NCBI GenBank assembly: GCA_028564705.1
Contig: JAPXFQ010002718.1
Coordinates: 930,001 to 994,000, forward strand
Source: Apricaphanius iberus
Lineage: Eukaryota > Chordata > Actinopteri > Cyprinodontiformes > Aphaniidae
Direction: 5' to 3'
DNA: 64,000 nt
The position numbers and the translations under genes are program-made. This document shows positions 35,500-49,300 of the stretch, in pieces (the first letter of the stretch is position 1; every line of letters begins with the position of its first letter). Below the pieces are notes generated by a model. That model made no database searches. It had not been told where the DNA came from and was given only the letters and a program-made list of their open reading frames with translations.

Positions 35500-36265
35500 C
35501 ATGACGCCTTTACTGTCCTTTCAAACTTCCCCACATGCTTATGCTTTCACTTTGTTCTCATGAACATCGCTTTGTTCGTCTCGTTCTTCCCTCTGACGTT
35601 CCCAACATCGCAGGTTACGGTAAGCGCATATCTGTCCGTGTGATCTGAAGTCCCCGTCCTTCAGCAGTGGATTTTACATATCGCCCGGACGACATCCACT
35701 TCCTGTTTTTCAGTTCAAGTCGGTGCGGCAGCAATCTTATGCGGAACCTACGCTTTTTCTGCACAAATTGTAATTACAGAGATGAATGTACTTTTTTGGA
35801 AACAACTGAATTGCATTAGTTGGCAGATACATTTCTGTCTCTGCCAGTGGACCACATGATTTACAGTTTCAGGAACTTCCAACCTTTGCATTTTTCTGTT
35901 TATTAACAAGAACATGTATATTGCTTTAGAGAGGGATTGCCATAATTTACACAGTTGTGTGGCTTTATTACTTCCCATGGAGCTGCCACATTAATGACAA
36001 AAATTATATGGTTGAGATTTATTACAGAGGTTGTGAATTTCCTTAAAATTTTCCATCTGCCACACGGAGAGCCATTATGACAGACCTGGACATTGTGAGC
36101 GGTCAGCTGTGTGTTTTCCACACTGCTAAACTGAGGGCAAAGCAAGTCTCATTTCACAGGTGTGCGTTTCCCACATTGCTGAGGCGGATGACTAGATGCA
36201 AACATACTCCATCCAGCATGTGTCCAGATGTTACATAACCACCTGCATCCTCTGGATGGGGTATC
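35500..36265. other. Upstream flank of pglyrp2
   Basis: No exon recognised. The open frames here are short and unsupported. Confidence 0.4.
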
Positions 36266-36272
36266 TATAAAT
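36266..36272 (+). promoter_or_regulatory. TATA box of pglyrp2
   Basis: TATAAAT in the context GTATCTATAAATGAG, 65 bases upstream of the chosen start codon, which leaves room for a short 5'UTR of about 40 bases. Confidence 0.6.
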
Positions 36273-36336
36273 GAGAGGGGAAACAACATAGATATGGACA
36301 TTTGGAGCCTGGACCTCAAAGCGTTTAAAGCTCAGA

Positions 36337-39300
36337 ATGGACAAAGGCTGGTGGAAATTGACCCTGGCCCTTGTGCTGTTGGTCAGCACATATGCAGAAG
36401 GTAAGTGATGTTTGCTTCTTATCAGTTCTGTAACTTTGCATTATACTTAGGCTCATTTGTTATTATTTCATGATTCACAATGACTGAAAATCTGTAAGTG
36501 GACGACAGGTGACCGCACTGTGAATTATGCAGCGTTTTGGGGGAAAAATCACACCATTTTATGAAATCTCAGGTCAGCTTTTCTACAAACAACATGATTA
36601 AGGGTAAACACATATTATTTTAAAGCATTAATAGGAACCTGGCTAGATGCTACTCAGTCAGCTATAATCTAAAATCTTATTGACATTTTTTGTCTACATG
36701 ATACTAATATGCTATTGATAAAGAGATTAATTTATTCACTACGTTTTCAGTAGAGTTCCTGATTCCATACATTGTTCTGCTCAACCGAATTATCTCGATT
36801 TTAAAGTGCCATAATGGCATATTAAGTTTTTAATTTATTCCTGAGGAAATGTATTTTTGCATTTCAATCTTTAACTGAGCGAAGGGAGAATTCTCATATT
36901 TCTCACAGTTTCTTAGTTGCTTGCACACTAAACTTGTTGGAGTTTTAGATTTATAAAAAGTTGGATTTAATTTAACTGCACAACAATCTTGGTAAACTGC
37001 AAAAAAACCAAGGCCACCATTTATATTTATTGAAGATTCGGGGATACTTAAGTCATGCGCTTCTGCCCCAATTCTGTTTCTCAGCTGACAAGATTCCACC
37101 TTTATTTTTTATTCTCTGTGGTTTAACAAACATTGAAATTTAGTATTTTTACACAATCTCTTCTGTTTTTTGTTCATTTGATCTTACTTACCCCAGGAGA
37201 CAAGAAATTACCCCCTGCCCCCAGAAAAAGGGCGTTTCTGTCAAACTTTGCTTCATTAAGGACAAAATAATGCAGCTACTTTAAAGAAAAACATTTTAAA
37301 TAAGTCAAGTGAGTTAGTTTCCTTTGTCAAAAATGGTTTAAGTCAAAAACTAACTCAAGATTTAAACATGTTGTTTAAAATGTGTCAAACGTGCTAATAC
37401 ATTAGCTTAAGTTCTCTTTTTAAAGTAGCAGTGAGTGTTTTAATTTAAAGCATATGATTAAAAGTTTACATTTTCAAAAAAAATCCACTCCCTTTATTTC
37501 TTGGTCAGAATCTACTGTAGGGTTTAATGTTCAATCTTGAAATCATGTGTAATTTATTGTCTTTGGACAAAATAAATTACACTAGCTTTTGCTCCACCCT
37601 AATCTAGCATGCAGTGTTAAAAAAAAAAAAAAAAAAAAAAACCTGTTTAAATGTTCTTTCCTTTTGTAAAAAGTAATAAAACAACTTAGTTTTCATCAGA
37701 AATATTGCATTTTAGTCGTAAAACTGCAAAATGGACATTTAACAGATTTATTTTATGTAGAAATGATATTAGATTTAGTTAAGTCAGAAACTAGCATCTA
37801 ATGCTATGACGTAAAACGCATATTTTAAACGTATAGTTTTTCCCAAAAAATTACACTTTAGCTTTACATTAAATTAGAAACTACCATATAGTATTAAATT
37901 AAAACACAATCAAAACATAACCCATTGTCTATATTTACTCACTTTTCATCAATAAGAAAACCGCATCAATGAGTGGCCATTTTACAAACCAGCACCGAGC
38001 CATGACACTACTAGCTAAATGTATCCGTCTTTAGAGAACCTTACTTACTCTCATCCTTACAATTACTTCAATATTATTACTTCTAAGAAAGTGCTGGGTA
38101 TAATGACTGAAACAAAAATGTTTTTTATCTCCAGCCTCTTTTTCACACCACATGAAGGACTTCATCAGGGCCGTAAAGCAGATAGAAGATGAGGACCCTG
38201 CCTCAGGTCCAACTGTTGTGTTAAACAGGCTGCGCAGAGCAGCTGGCCTAAATGATGCCTTCATCCAGTATTTTCTTCCAAATGCTGAGGTTAGTGGCTC
38301 TGAACTGCCGGCTAATCTCTCAGAGTACTTCCGCAAGGCAGTGCATCACAGGGTGCGAGAAGATGCCATAGAAGAAGGAGTGGTCCTGACCCAGGACGGA
38401 ACCACAGTTGCCCTAGGACCACTCCTCCTGGGCATCCAAGCAGGCTTCCTCTTCAACACTCAAGGACGAGCTGAGGGTCTCTACCAGCTCCCTCTGGTTA
38501 GAGATCTTGGTCTTTCTCTCCAGCAAGGTTCTTTAGGCACAAATCGCCTGGGACCAGATGGCTGCTGGGACAGCCTAACCTCTCCTCAAGTCTTCACACT
38601 CTCAGACAAACAAACTCTGCTCACCACAGCTCAGGTCAACGGAGGCATGGATGGCATACTATTGGGGATGGAAGTTTCAGCCAATCCCAGTAGTCACCTC
38701 AAGCTCAGCAGTCTGTTGAATGAGTACTATAGCCACAAACTGGACAGCAAGGGAATGGACGGAGCCCCGCGTCTCATCAGTCAACGTCGCAGGGAGAACT
38801 TTAAAACATTGCTCCCCCCACATCTGCTGGCCAGACAGGTGGTGAAGTCTGTGGAACTGCAGCAAAGACTGGGAGGACACCCGATGATGGACGTGAAGAC
38901 TAAGAAGCAGCTGATGGCTGAGGTTGAGGAGGGATTGAAGGAATTTGTTCATATGTACATGGGTGAGCATGAAGGAAATCACAAATATCAAAAACAGAAA
39001 AGAATATTGTAAATAAAAATCCTGACGCTTTCATGTCTCCATAGTTTGTCCACCCATCATTTCTCGATGTGGGTGGGGTGCTGCACCATACATTGGAACA
39101 CCCACCAGGCTGTCCTTGCCTCTGTCCTTCTTGTACATCCATCACACCGCCTCACCAAGTGAGCCTTGTTTGACGTTTGAGAAATGCGCTGCAGACATGC
39201 GAGCCATGCAGCGCTACCACCAAGAAAGCAATGGCTGGGCTGACATTGGATACAGGTAAAACCATCAACGCTTTAAGATTACTTCTAGATGCTGAAGGTA

Positions 39301-41901
39301 ACCACTACATTCAAAATAAAATTCTTTTGAAGCTTTGTTGCTGGCGGAGATGGAAACATCTACGAAGGCCGGGGCTGGCTCAATCAGGGAGCCCACACAT
39401 ACGGACACAACTCCAAAGGCTACGGCGTGTCCTTTATTGGTGACTACCACACCCGTCTTCCGTCTCAGCACTCCATGGGGCTGGTGAGAGATCAGCTGGC
39501 GTCCTGTGCTGTAGACGGAGGGCGACTGGTGTCTTCCTACATCCTGCAAGGGCACAGAGATGCAGTCAGCACAACTTGCCCAGGAGACGCCTTCTACGCC
39601 GAGATAAAACGCTGGGACCACTATGGGGTACGTAAGAATCTTGCTTTACAAAGTAGTGTCTTAGGGACATTAACATGGAGAACAAGCTGATGTCTAAAGG
39701 CACATTTCCACTATCGGGACTTCAGAGTAACATTACCAGAACTTCACCGTATGAGAGTATCTTTACTTCGTTGGGCCCACCCGACAGGGCAGTTTTCGGG
39801 GCCATTTCAAGAACCAATCGAGTACCACCCTTGGTGTATCTACCTGGGAAATGGCCTGGTAGAGTACCTAGGCGGGAGCTGTGGTTAAGTCATGCTGATT
39901 GGTTATAACTCAGACGGATACACAATCAGCAGACCTCGCCAAACAACTAGCTTTGTAAAAATAGAAGAGTAGCTGGTGAAGCAAACTTGTAGCGAACAGA
40001 AAGATTGGCAAAAATCCCTTCTTCTCACATTCTCTTCTGCTGTCGTAGCCTTTTGGCGGTGATCAGGGACGCCACTCATAGCTGAAACAGTAACGTTATG
40101 CTGATGTCTTAGCAGAATCCTTAAAGGGTCTGTTTTCCATGGAGACCCAACGGCTAAACAGACCACACCAACAAAATTATTGGGTGTCTTTTTAAAAAAA
40201 ATCAGTTTAGAAATAACTCTTGAACTTAGTTAGTTGTCAGTAACCTAAACTACATAAGATAACTAATAGAGCTGGGTGATTAGCAATTATGTCTTTTTTT
40301 TTTAGAAATAAAAATCTGAATGGTATGATTTATATTGTTATTCTGTAAGTAAAGCCATCCTTAAACTCTTTTCTTTGATTCTTAAAATCAATTACTCAAA
40401 ACCCGATATGGCTGCGTTGGGAACGCAGAGATAGCTCCCAAATATGCAACTCTAATCATGTTCCTTTCATCTTTAAAAAACATAAAATGCAAAGATACAC
40501 TGTAATTATTGCAGTTTGCTTGTCATTGAGCAATTACCCTGTGTTTTATTTTCCTCGGAAGTCAGAACTTGGAGCTGGGAATGACCTCACACCCTAGCAG
40601 AGGTGAATAGAGTATCTAAAAATTGTACTCAAGTATGAGAAGCACTACTTAAACATATTTTTACTGAAGTTAGAGTAAACAGTATTCGTCCAAAGAAATT
40701 ACTCGATTAAGAATAAAAAAGCATTAAGTAAAAAAGGCTACTTTAATGGGGAACATTTGATTTAATATTATTTTAAATTATGTCATAGAAAGACACATAA
40801 TATTATGGGCAAATTCTAAAATTATGGGCAACAAAAAAAATACTTACAGTGAAAATGTATGGTGTTTACTGTTTATTGACTTGACCTCAAAATGTAACAA
40901 CGACAACCGATAGAAAATAACTATGATCTAAGTAATGATCTTTTTCAATAAACGGTATATATCTGTGCCCTGTGATGGACTGGCGACCTGTCCAGGGTGT
41001 ACCACGCCTCTCGCCCGTTGACAGCTGGAGATAGGCACCAGCACCCCCGCGACCCATAAAGGATTAAGCGGTTAAGAAAATGGATGGATGGGTATATATC
41101 TGTGTCTGGTTTATTTTTGTAAAACTTGTTTCTTCTTCATTCAGTGAATTTACTTACGGAAGATAGAGCATCTAGAAGATTCACTAAAGTAATAGCACCC
41201 ATACTTCATACTAATACTAATAATAAACAGTAATAATAGTAAATAATAGTAAAAAGTATGGTTTAGTAAAACTATTCCTAAAAATAAATGTATTTCCGTA
41301 AGGTTACGCAAGTAATTGTGTCTGAATAAATGTAACTAGTTGCTATCTATCTCTGCACCCTAGTTAACAGCGTTCCAGTTAACGTGGCCAAAGAAGAGAA
41401 GGTGGGATTCCAATATGGCGACACCTAAGTAGCCATTGTTTGTAGTATTCCTTACCAAAATTGGTACTTTCAACATGAAAACGCTGTTTTTAATTTGTTC
41501 AGTTTAGGGTTGAAGGTGCTACATGTAACCTTGAAGTTAGACACACTCTTACTATTTGTCTTGTAAAATGAATTTGTTTTCACCACCGCTTACAGTTGTT
41601 GAAGCAGTAAGCAATTAATTGTGTGAAGAAAAAAAACAACTCATCTCTTTTGGCAATTTTTTTTTTTTAGCTTGTATTCAATTTGTAAAATGTCATACAG
41701 TTTCTGGGGGGCCATTTGAGAGAATCAAGTATAAGCTGTGGCCCCCTGCAACATAGTTTGAGACACAACTCATTACGTTTTATCATAAAGTCTTTGAGAA
41801 TACAACGTTTATTAAAGTTTATTGCATTTTTGCATAAAAGTGAAATCACCCTGAATGTCACATTTATTTTCTTACATTTTTATTTCACTCTTTTACAGTA
41901 A
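36337..41901 (+). CDS. pglyrp2: Peptidoglycan recognition protein 2, N-acetylmuramoyl-L-alanine amidase
   Basis: The coding exons are 36337-36400, 38135-38962, 39045-39255, 39333-39627 and probably 41899-41901, where the last codon (TAA) opens the terminal exon. This gives 466 aa (human 576). Exon 1 encodes a cleavable signal peptide (WWKLTLALVLLVSTYAEA). Residues about 23-297 form the poorly conserved N-terminal region of PGLYRP2; residues 298-466 are the PGRP/amidase domain with SRCGWG, IHHTA (329-333), YEGRGW (Tyr378) and GHRD...TTCPGD (His442, Cys450). The zinc-binding His/His/Cys set and the catalytic Tyr are all present, so it should hydrolyse the lactyl amide bond of bacterial peptidoglycan in plasma or the extracellular space. 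All exon junctions are GT-AG and in phase. Reading through the exon 4 donor would instead add 20 residues and stop at 39690. Confidence 0.93.
36401..38134. other. pglyrp2 intron 1
   Basis: AT-rich, with a poly-A run at 37620-37641 and no coding content seen. Confidence 0.6.
39700..40165. mobile_element. TIR element family A, copy 2, in pglyrp2 intron 4
   Basis: It starts CACATTTCCACTATCGGGAC and shares GGCGGGAGCTGTGGTTAA and the spacing of internal blocks with 1952-2424. No long frame. Confidence 0.6.
40975..41095 (+). mobile_element. LINE/SINE tail with ATGG repeat end
   Basis: GATGGACTGGCGACCTGTCC through GGCACCAGCACCCCCGCGAC to a final AAATGGATGGATGG. This is the 3' part of the same family as the full copy at 59750-60113. 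Confidence 0.75.
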
Positions 41902-41960
41902 GCAAAGAAGTAAAAGGCAGCAACAAATGAAGATGAAGAATGAAGACAGAGACATCATGA

Positions 41961-41966
41961 AATAAA
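41961..41966 (+). terminator. Polyadenylation signal candidate of pglyrp2
   Basis: AATAAA 60 bases after the proposed stop codon at 41899-41901, which supports a short terminal exon. Confidence 0.55.
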
Positions 41967-42299
41967 GATTATTTTAGCTCCTATGAGTTAATTGTTGCTT
42001 AATTCTGTAAAATAGGACATTTTGACTATAACATCCTATAAATTAGTAGATTTTTTGCTGCTTTCGGTTTTTCTTTGTGAAAAATTTTTTTTGGGTCTTC
42101 CTGAGCAACATCACTAATACATATTTTACAAAAAAAACACAGTGTAGGCAAACCTGGCATGTTGGGGCAAGAATTCATTTAATCCTCCCTGAAAAGGTTA
42201 GAAGACTGCAAGGACGTTTAGACTGAATTCAAACTGTAATTTAGTGCTTCATTGAAATAGTGAAAGCAAAGGGGTGTGGGAGGATGAAGTTAGTGTTCT

Positions 42300-42800
42300 A
42301 GAAATCCTTGCCGAATTGGATTATTTCCAAAATTCACGTCTTCCTTTTCAGATGTATCTATATGCTCCTTAATGCACCTTTTCATATTTTGACATTTTAC
42401 AACCTAAAACTTAAACCTATTTTCTTGAGATCTTATATAATAGACGAACATAAAGCAGCTGATGATTGTGCAGTAGAAAATAACAAAACATTTAAACTGA
42501 GCTGCTCTGTGAAGGCCCCAGATGTTTGCTAGAGAATGCTGGTGAACACTGAGCATCGTGACGACCAAGGAACGCGGGAGGAAGTTGTGGAAGACGTCTA
42601 TAGCAGCGTCATTATCAAGATGTTTGAGCAGCTAGGAGCAATCTATCAACCCAAAATGCAAGGAGCATGGAATTCCTGCAAACTTACCAGCGGGCAGCCA
42701 TGGCGGAGACCCACAGCTCAGGCTGGAAAAGCTGTTAATGGTGCAGCGATCAGTTTCTCATTAATCGATAAATCTGGCCGGATTTCTTAACTGTTGAAAG
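42300..42800 (+). mobile_element. Tc1-like transposon fragment
   Basis: TTTTCATATTTTGACATTTTACAACC followed by AACACTGAGCATCGTGACGA and CCAAGGAACGCGGGAGG resembles the 5' part of a Tc1 family also seen near 21113. The 84-codon open frame at 42536-42790 belongs to this element and is not a host gene. Confidence 0.6.
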
Positions 42801-44099
42801 GGGAACCGCACCAATCTGTGCCATACTGCTTTGTGGAAATGGGGCATTAGAGGCTGTAAAAACAAGAGAAGCTTCACCTCTGGGTTATATAAAGTTGTCT
42901 TCGACTTCAACCATGCAATAGGCTACTTTATTGTGATCTAGCACGCGCAATAAAACGTGAAGATGTTCAATGGGTGTCAATATCGCCATGGCTGCCTTTA
43001 TCACTCAAATACACATTTTGTTTTACATGACAATTGTTAGCCGTTTCCTTGAAGGGTCACATGTTGTTTTGAGGAAAAGTCATGTTCCAGTAGAGTTTTA
43101 GACCAGGAATCTACAACCCTGATCCCCAAGAACTATTGTGTAGAAGGTTTTAGATGCACCCTGCTTCAACACAGATGAATCAAATAATTGAACTGAATTG
43201 AGTTACAACTAGACGGATAGCCTCACCTTGTATGTAGGGGAAATAACTGAATCAAAGTCTGCAGATTGTGCCTTTCCTGGGTGAGCAAACCTACTTTATT
43301 CTCTCATTCATTCACGAGCATAGCTTTGACCTGCAGCAACACGTCTCCTGTCAAAACAGCTCAATTAATGCCTACTCTAAGCAGATGACATTCTGTCATG
43401 GATCCTGGTGGTTGATGAAATTTTAATCAGAATATTTGAGCTGTCATAGAAACAAGAAAGTTTTTTTCCTAGGCAAACATTCTAATTTGGAAACATTTGT
43501 GCAGCCTTGAAACGATTGCACTGTCACGCCAACAGTTGCAAATGTTCCTAGCTGACTCTGTGTTGAAATCTTATCTTTCGTACAGATTTCTTCATCAGCC
43601 CGTCTGCTGTTGGGTTGACTGAATGCTGATGTCACTGACTGCTCTGTTTCACACAGCAGAATACATGGCTAGAACTTCACCTTACATCTCATCATCTCCT
43701 GTACAGGCGCATAGGCTACTTGAAGCAAAGAAACTGAACACAAAGCACCACAATATGTCAATGCTATATGTCCTTTGGGGGTATGCCAACGCGTGTGCTT
43801 TGGTTTTAATGCTGCAAATCTATATATGAATAAAATGAAACTTGATAATGATATGAGTCTTACTGTAGCACTGAAATGAAGGTTTTTATATAATGATGTC
43901 ACTGTTAATAAACTTGCATGGCTTGCTATTAATATTTTTGCTTTTTTAAAGGTAATTTAAATGCAAAAACATCAATCTGTATTTTTGTGCATACCCCTTT
44001 TAGTACAAGCATGAAATAGTGCAATGTCACCATTAAACACATGACATTTTAGGATATGCCGTTCCTGTTTTCTTGGCGCTGTATGGTGGGCTACTGAGA

Positions 44100-44580
44100 A
44101 TGATTAGGGCCAATGATTAAAGATAGGATTCTGACTTTTTTCCACAGAATTCTGGAAAATATAAAAAAAGAAAAGAAAAAAGTGTCCCATTACTCTCAGA
44201 AAAGAAATGAAAAATTCTAAGTTCTCCCAATTCTGTCCCCATAATTCTTACATTATTTTCCCAGAATTAAAAAACAAAATAATTATCATAATTTTGAGAC
44301 AAAAAAATGATCAGTTTAATTTAGAGATTTTTCATAGGATTTATATTTAATCCTGGAAATTTATATTAATCTCAGAATTATGACTCTACGCCCCCCTCAG
44401 AAATGTATTTTCATTTCCTCATAACCTTGAAAAAAAAAGTACAATTCTGACTTATTCCTCTCGCAATTCTGAATTAAAAAAAATCTGAATTTTTTTTCTC
44501 CCAAGAATGCTGAATTTAACCTCAAAATTATGAGTTTAAATCTGTATTTTGTTTTCCCCAGTGGCCCTAACCTTATAAAC
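44100..44580. repeat. Repeat family E copy
   Basis: Begins near ATTAGGGCCAATG and ends near CAGTGGCCCTAACC, with TTCTGACTT/CAGAATT alternations between, as in 18120-19060. Confidence 0.55.
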
Positions 44581-45455
44581 TTTATAGAATTTTCTTGTAA
44601 TTTTTGAGTTGGTTGTATATGAATATGTCTGAATTTCCACCTTCCTATGTAATAAAACACAAATAAACGATTATCCATTCTTTTCTTAAAATATATTTTT
44701 TAGGTTTTTATTGGTAGCAGAAAGGAGTCCATTGCGGGAAGTGAGTGTGCATTTTATTTGCGCATGAGGCTGGTAGAAAGAGATGGGGTCGCCCAGGTCG
44801 CCGTTCCTGCAAGAACCGCCAATGTTTGCAATAGACTCAAGGGAACTCGCTAGTTCTAGGAATGAGCAACGTTGAATATGAAAATGAAAATATTTAATTT
44901 AATTTATGAGTCTAAAAAGAAGCTAGATTTTGAAAATGAAAAAAAAGCATTTCTGCCAATCCATTTTAATTTGATTTATGTTACACATATGCTTCCATAG
45001 TTCTAGTAGTAGGTACATGCATTTAGGAAACGCAGTGTTTTTGCCAGTAGGGGGAGCCAGCTCACCATTTAATGATCAGGTGCTGATTGATTAAAAACCT
45101 ATATTTATCTTCAACTAATTTATCGACAAACAAAAAAAAAGGTTAGGGTTAATCGTAGGATACGTATGTGTCCAACTAGTCTGCATATGCGCGTAATTAC
45201 AGTTTAATATCAGAGATGGAAAAATGATTAGGTCAACTTAATACGAAAGACCCGAAATTAACAATTGACGTCACCTAAAAAAACGATATTAAAAAGAAAC
45301 ATCGCTTTATACGTTCTTCTAGCACACTTACAGCCATTTATTATAAGAAAAGACTTTCCCTGACCTGTAAATAAAGACGTATAAAATAAGTGTACACATA
45401 TAATATGAATATATGAAAAGAAGTGCAGTAGTAAAAGTTGGACTAATTAAACTCG
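44581..45455. other. Gene-free flank upstream of wiz
   Basis: No exon recognised; a boundary between AT-rich spacer and the CpG-rich promoter. Confidence 0.45.
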
Positions 45456-45459
45456 TGCC

Positions 45460-45772
45460 CGGTGGGGTTCCTCTCCAAACTCTTTCAGTCGCCCTCCCCG
45501 CTGACGTTACGCACGCTGCCGTGGCGTGCCTCCGAGCTGAATAACATGGAGTCCTTCGCCTGGCACCTCCGAGGAGGGATCCTATCGAAAAGCTCGAGCG
45601 GCGGCGACTAAAAAGAGACGAGGGCCGAGCTTGTGCGCGGGAGCCGTCGGAGCCCCCTGCGAGCATCGGCGCCGCTCCTAAAGCTCCGGTCCCGGCCCAG
45701 GAACTATGACGGACGCTGCTTAGATAGACGGTGTCAGCCTTGCTGTGCGACCCGCAAACAAGGCCGATTTCA
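45460..45772 (+). promoter_or_regulatory. CpG-rich promoter and non-coding first exon of wiz
   Basis: CpG dinucleotides are dense here, in sharp contrast to the surrounding AT-rich DNA. A good donor (CA then GTGAGT) at 45773 ends the presumed untranslated exon 1. A five-codon upstream frame (45706-45723) lies in it. The transcription start cannot be fixed from sequence. Confidence 0.65.
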
Positions 45773-46314
45773 GTGAGTACTCGCTCTTAAGAAAACAGCA
45801 GCAGTTTTTTTTGTGTTTTTCTCCTTAAATGCTGTTTATAATGTGCACGGATGTGTCGGTTGTCCCAATCACCTGACTGCCTGGATCGATAGGAGCCACG
45901 TCCTCAGAGGCGAACCCAGGGGACATGTCGATCCGTTTCCCTGCTGTCTAGAAGGGGCAGCAGGCAGGGGAGGACATGGGCCTGAATATAAAGGCCACTT
46001 ATTTATGTAACCATCCTGGCGCTCCGTTTGATTCTTAAATACCAGACATATTGCTGAAAATAGGTCAGACAGCACGAAAACTGAAGCTGGAAATTGGATC
46101 AGCCAAACATTGACTAATTCTACACTCCTTTTCCTTGCTCTGCGTTGATTAATGCATGCACATTCCTGCAGCATGTGGCAGTCTGAAAGTTTTATTGCAA
46201 TGATAAAGTTTAGTTTGAGTTTGTATGTTGACGTTTCAGCACTCAGAAGAGTTTGCACAATGTAGGCGAAGCTGTTTGCCAGTGGGACTCCATACTGTCC
46301 TCTGGGGGGGGACC

Positions 46315-49300
46315 ATGGAGCCAGATGGGCAACCCCTAACCCCAGCGACCAGCAATGGGCCCCTATCCTACGCCTCAGCACCAAATCCTATCGCCCCTAG
46401 CTTCCTCAACTGCAGCTTAGAGGTAAGACCTTCGTCACATAGTGCCGTTGTTGCTGTTAGGTCCAACACCAAACGACCGTCACTTATCATCACTCTTTAA
46501 ACCAGTCATCGTGTTCTCCAAATCTGAGCGATGTCTTGATGACCGCTGGGCGCACATGGGACCTGGACGGAGAGGACGACCCGGAGCAGACCGCTGCAGA
46601 ACGACAGAGGAACGCACAGAGGATATTCAAATCCTCAGCCTTCCCTTCCTCTCTAAGGTGGGACTCGGATTCAGAGAAGGAAACTCTAGATGGTAAGACA
46701 TCTGTAATAGTATAATCATATATATATATGAAAGCAAAATATTATTTATCCATCTATCCTTCGGAAGAAGTTATTATCATGTCGCGATCAGCATATGTCT
46801 TATATAATGGGAATCAATCAGGGCAGGAGATTTGCCGGCCTTTAATAAGGCATTATCTGCCCCAAAACTCCGTCATTTAACCATGTTTTGTTATTAACCG
46901 TTAGCAGGACTCTCCTCAGAGTTTAGAACGTCATCTTCTGTTCTGGGTTGTTGTAGAGCCTTATAACATAACTATGATAACGTACAAATACAATGACGTC
47001 ACCGCCGTGCCCCATCCCAGTTGTACTTTTAGCAGGACTTTCATTCTGTGCTCTACGGCGGTCGGTTAGACTGTGGCTGCAACAAATCTCCTGCCCTCAT
47101 TGTCTCCCATACACTGATCGCGACTGGGTATAAACTTCTTCTGAAGGACTCCAAGTGGCTTCAAACTTGTCCGAGTGAGTGAATAAACGCTAAAATTGAG
47201 GCCCAGGTTGAAAAACAAACAAACTGATCTTTCCCTTTGAAGATCAGAGTATTTCTCATTATCGATGCACCAATTAATCAGCCACTCATTGAAACTGGGA
47301 AATTTCAGATTTCGCTCGGGCTAGGTTTGTAAATTTATATTTTAAAAAAACCCTGAAAAGTATATATGTGCATATCAATCCAGCCTGTGTTGTTGTTTTT
47401 TTTACTTTTCGGACAATTTCTGGCAAAACATCGTAAATGTTAGTTTAAGCTTTCTTTTAATGATTATATGTTTTCATTTTTTGAATTGACTTGTGTTGAA
47501 AGTGTGCTATACAGATACAATTGCCTTGCCTTGCCTACATATTGCTCATCTGGGATATTCTATTTTTAATATTTGCCACAGATTACCAATCCAATCTAGG
47601 TCTGAACTTTGACTTGGGTATTTTTACACATGAATATATTTTGATCCATAATAAGCCATTACAGCTCTGGGTGTACGTTCAAATTCAAAAATTCTTTATT
47701 AATCCCAGAGAGAAATTATGTCGTCGCTGAAATCCGATTTCCTTTTGAGTTGTTGTATAGATCATGATATTTGTGGGCTGGAAGGCTCTCCCGTAGCGGT
47801 CAGTATTACAGCAGTTCTGAAGAAGCCTCTGACTGAAGACACATTGTTTTTGTATGATAAAAACATCAAATTAAAAGCTTGTTAGGTTGTAAATCGTCAA
47901 ATTGTTTTTCCTCCTCTGTATCACATCATGATGCCCAAATAACTCCGGAACAAGCATTTATTGCTTACCAGCCCAGTAGCAACACGGAAAAGATCTTTCA
48001 AAGCAGTGATGGGTAGGAAGTGTCTGACCTGAGTCATCTTGGCTATTGCTGCTCTATGAGGCAGCAGGAGAATCAGTGGGAGGTGAGCTTTATGCTTTAA
48101 TGAGGGGAACAAACTGGTTTCCTTAACTCAGGCAGCAAAGCTCTGCCACCTTTAGCTTGGGAACTGGGCTACTCTTGCTCCGTCACTTCCAATTTTTCTT
48201 TTCCTTGCTTGTTCTGATAATGTCTTCTGTGATTTCTCCAAACCGCGGGTTTGTTCATATCATTTGGTAGGGTGTAGCATACTGGCGTAAAGTGAAACTC
48301 AGTCAGTACTTCTGGGAGGCTAACTGCAAGAGAAAAGCTGTAAAGTGAGATTTTTGGCAGCGGGACCCGGCCCATCGAGTGACCGCTACGAAAATTAACA
48401 TAATAAATGCTGGTGAGCTGCCGAAAAGATTCAAAAACATGTTTTTAAGGTGTTACGGAGTACATCTTGGGAGGGTCATTCCTGTATACGACAGTTTTGA
48501 CAGGAGACAGATAGCAGATGGACAGCTTTGTGGCCTGATGTGGGAACAATAATCTAATCTTCAGTATGAACAAAAGAAATGAGATGTATTTTAGATATCA
48601 GGAAAAACAGGGTTTCAGAGTATTAAATACCTTGGACTTCCCCAGGACAGACTGGACTGGAGACTCAACAGTGAAGCAGTGTTCAAGAATTTCTGCCTCG
48701 CATGGTATTTGACATGTAGGTCAAAAGGTTACATTTTGGCCTATGAGGTTTGCATTGATGCCATAGTCTTTAATTTTTTTGCACAAAGGATTATACAAAG
48801 TTGTCTGAATTTTTTGGAGGCCTTCACAGGATAGCTGGATTTGTATTGAGATTAAATCACATTCAAGGGGGCTACGTTTCTTCCTTTTGGTGACTTCTGA
48901 ACCAGTTGGGTACACTAGATTTTATTCAGGGGAACCTGATTTAATGGCGTTGAAACATATTTGCAAGCTAAACCTATCTTTATTCTGTCAGAGGAAACCC
49001 ACGTAGTGGTGGTGTAACAATACGTTTCTGCATTCAATTTTTTTTATGTATGGCCCTGTCAGTTCAGCTTTCCTCTATCTGAACACATTCAGAATGTTTC
49101 TTGCAACATTCCTAAGCCCCCCCCACACACACACTGAAGTCTGCTATTTGGGAACATTGATGGTTTCTTAAAAAAAAAGAAAGCTGGACCGAACCAGTAC
49201 CTTGTCAGCGAATGTGTCTTTCAACAGCAATAAGGTTCATAACATACTCTGCAGTGAACTGAATGACTCACGTTAAACAATTTCAAACTGAATGTAAAAA

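Noticed and set aside
42536..42790. 84-codon frame as a small gene between pglyrp2 and wiz
   Set aside because: Its text follows the 5' part of a Tc1-like family (compare 21113-21215).
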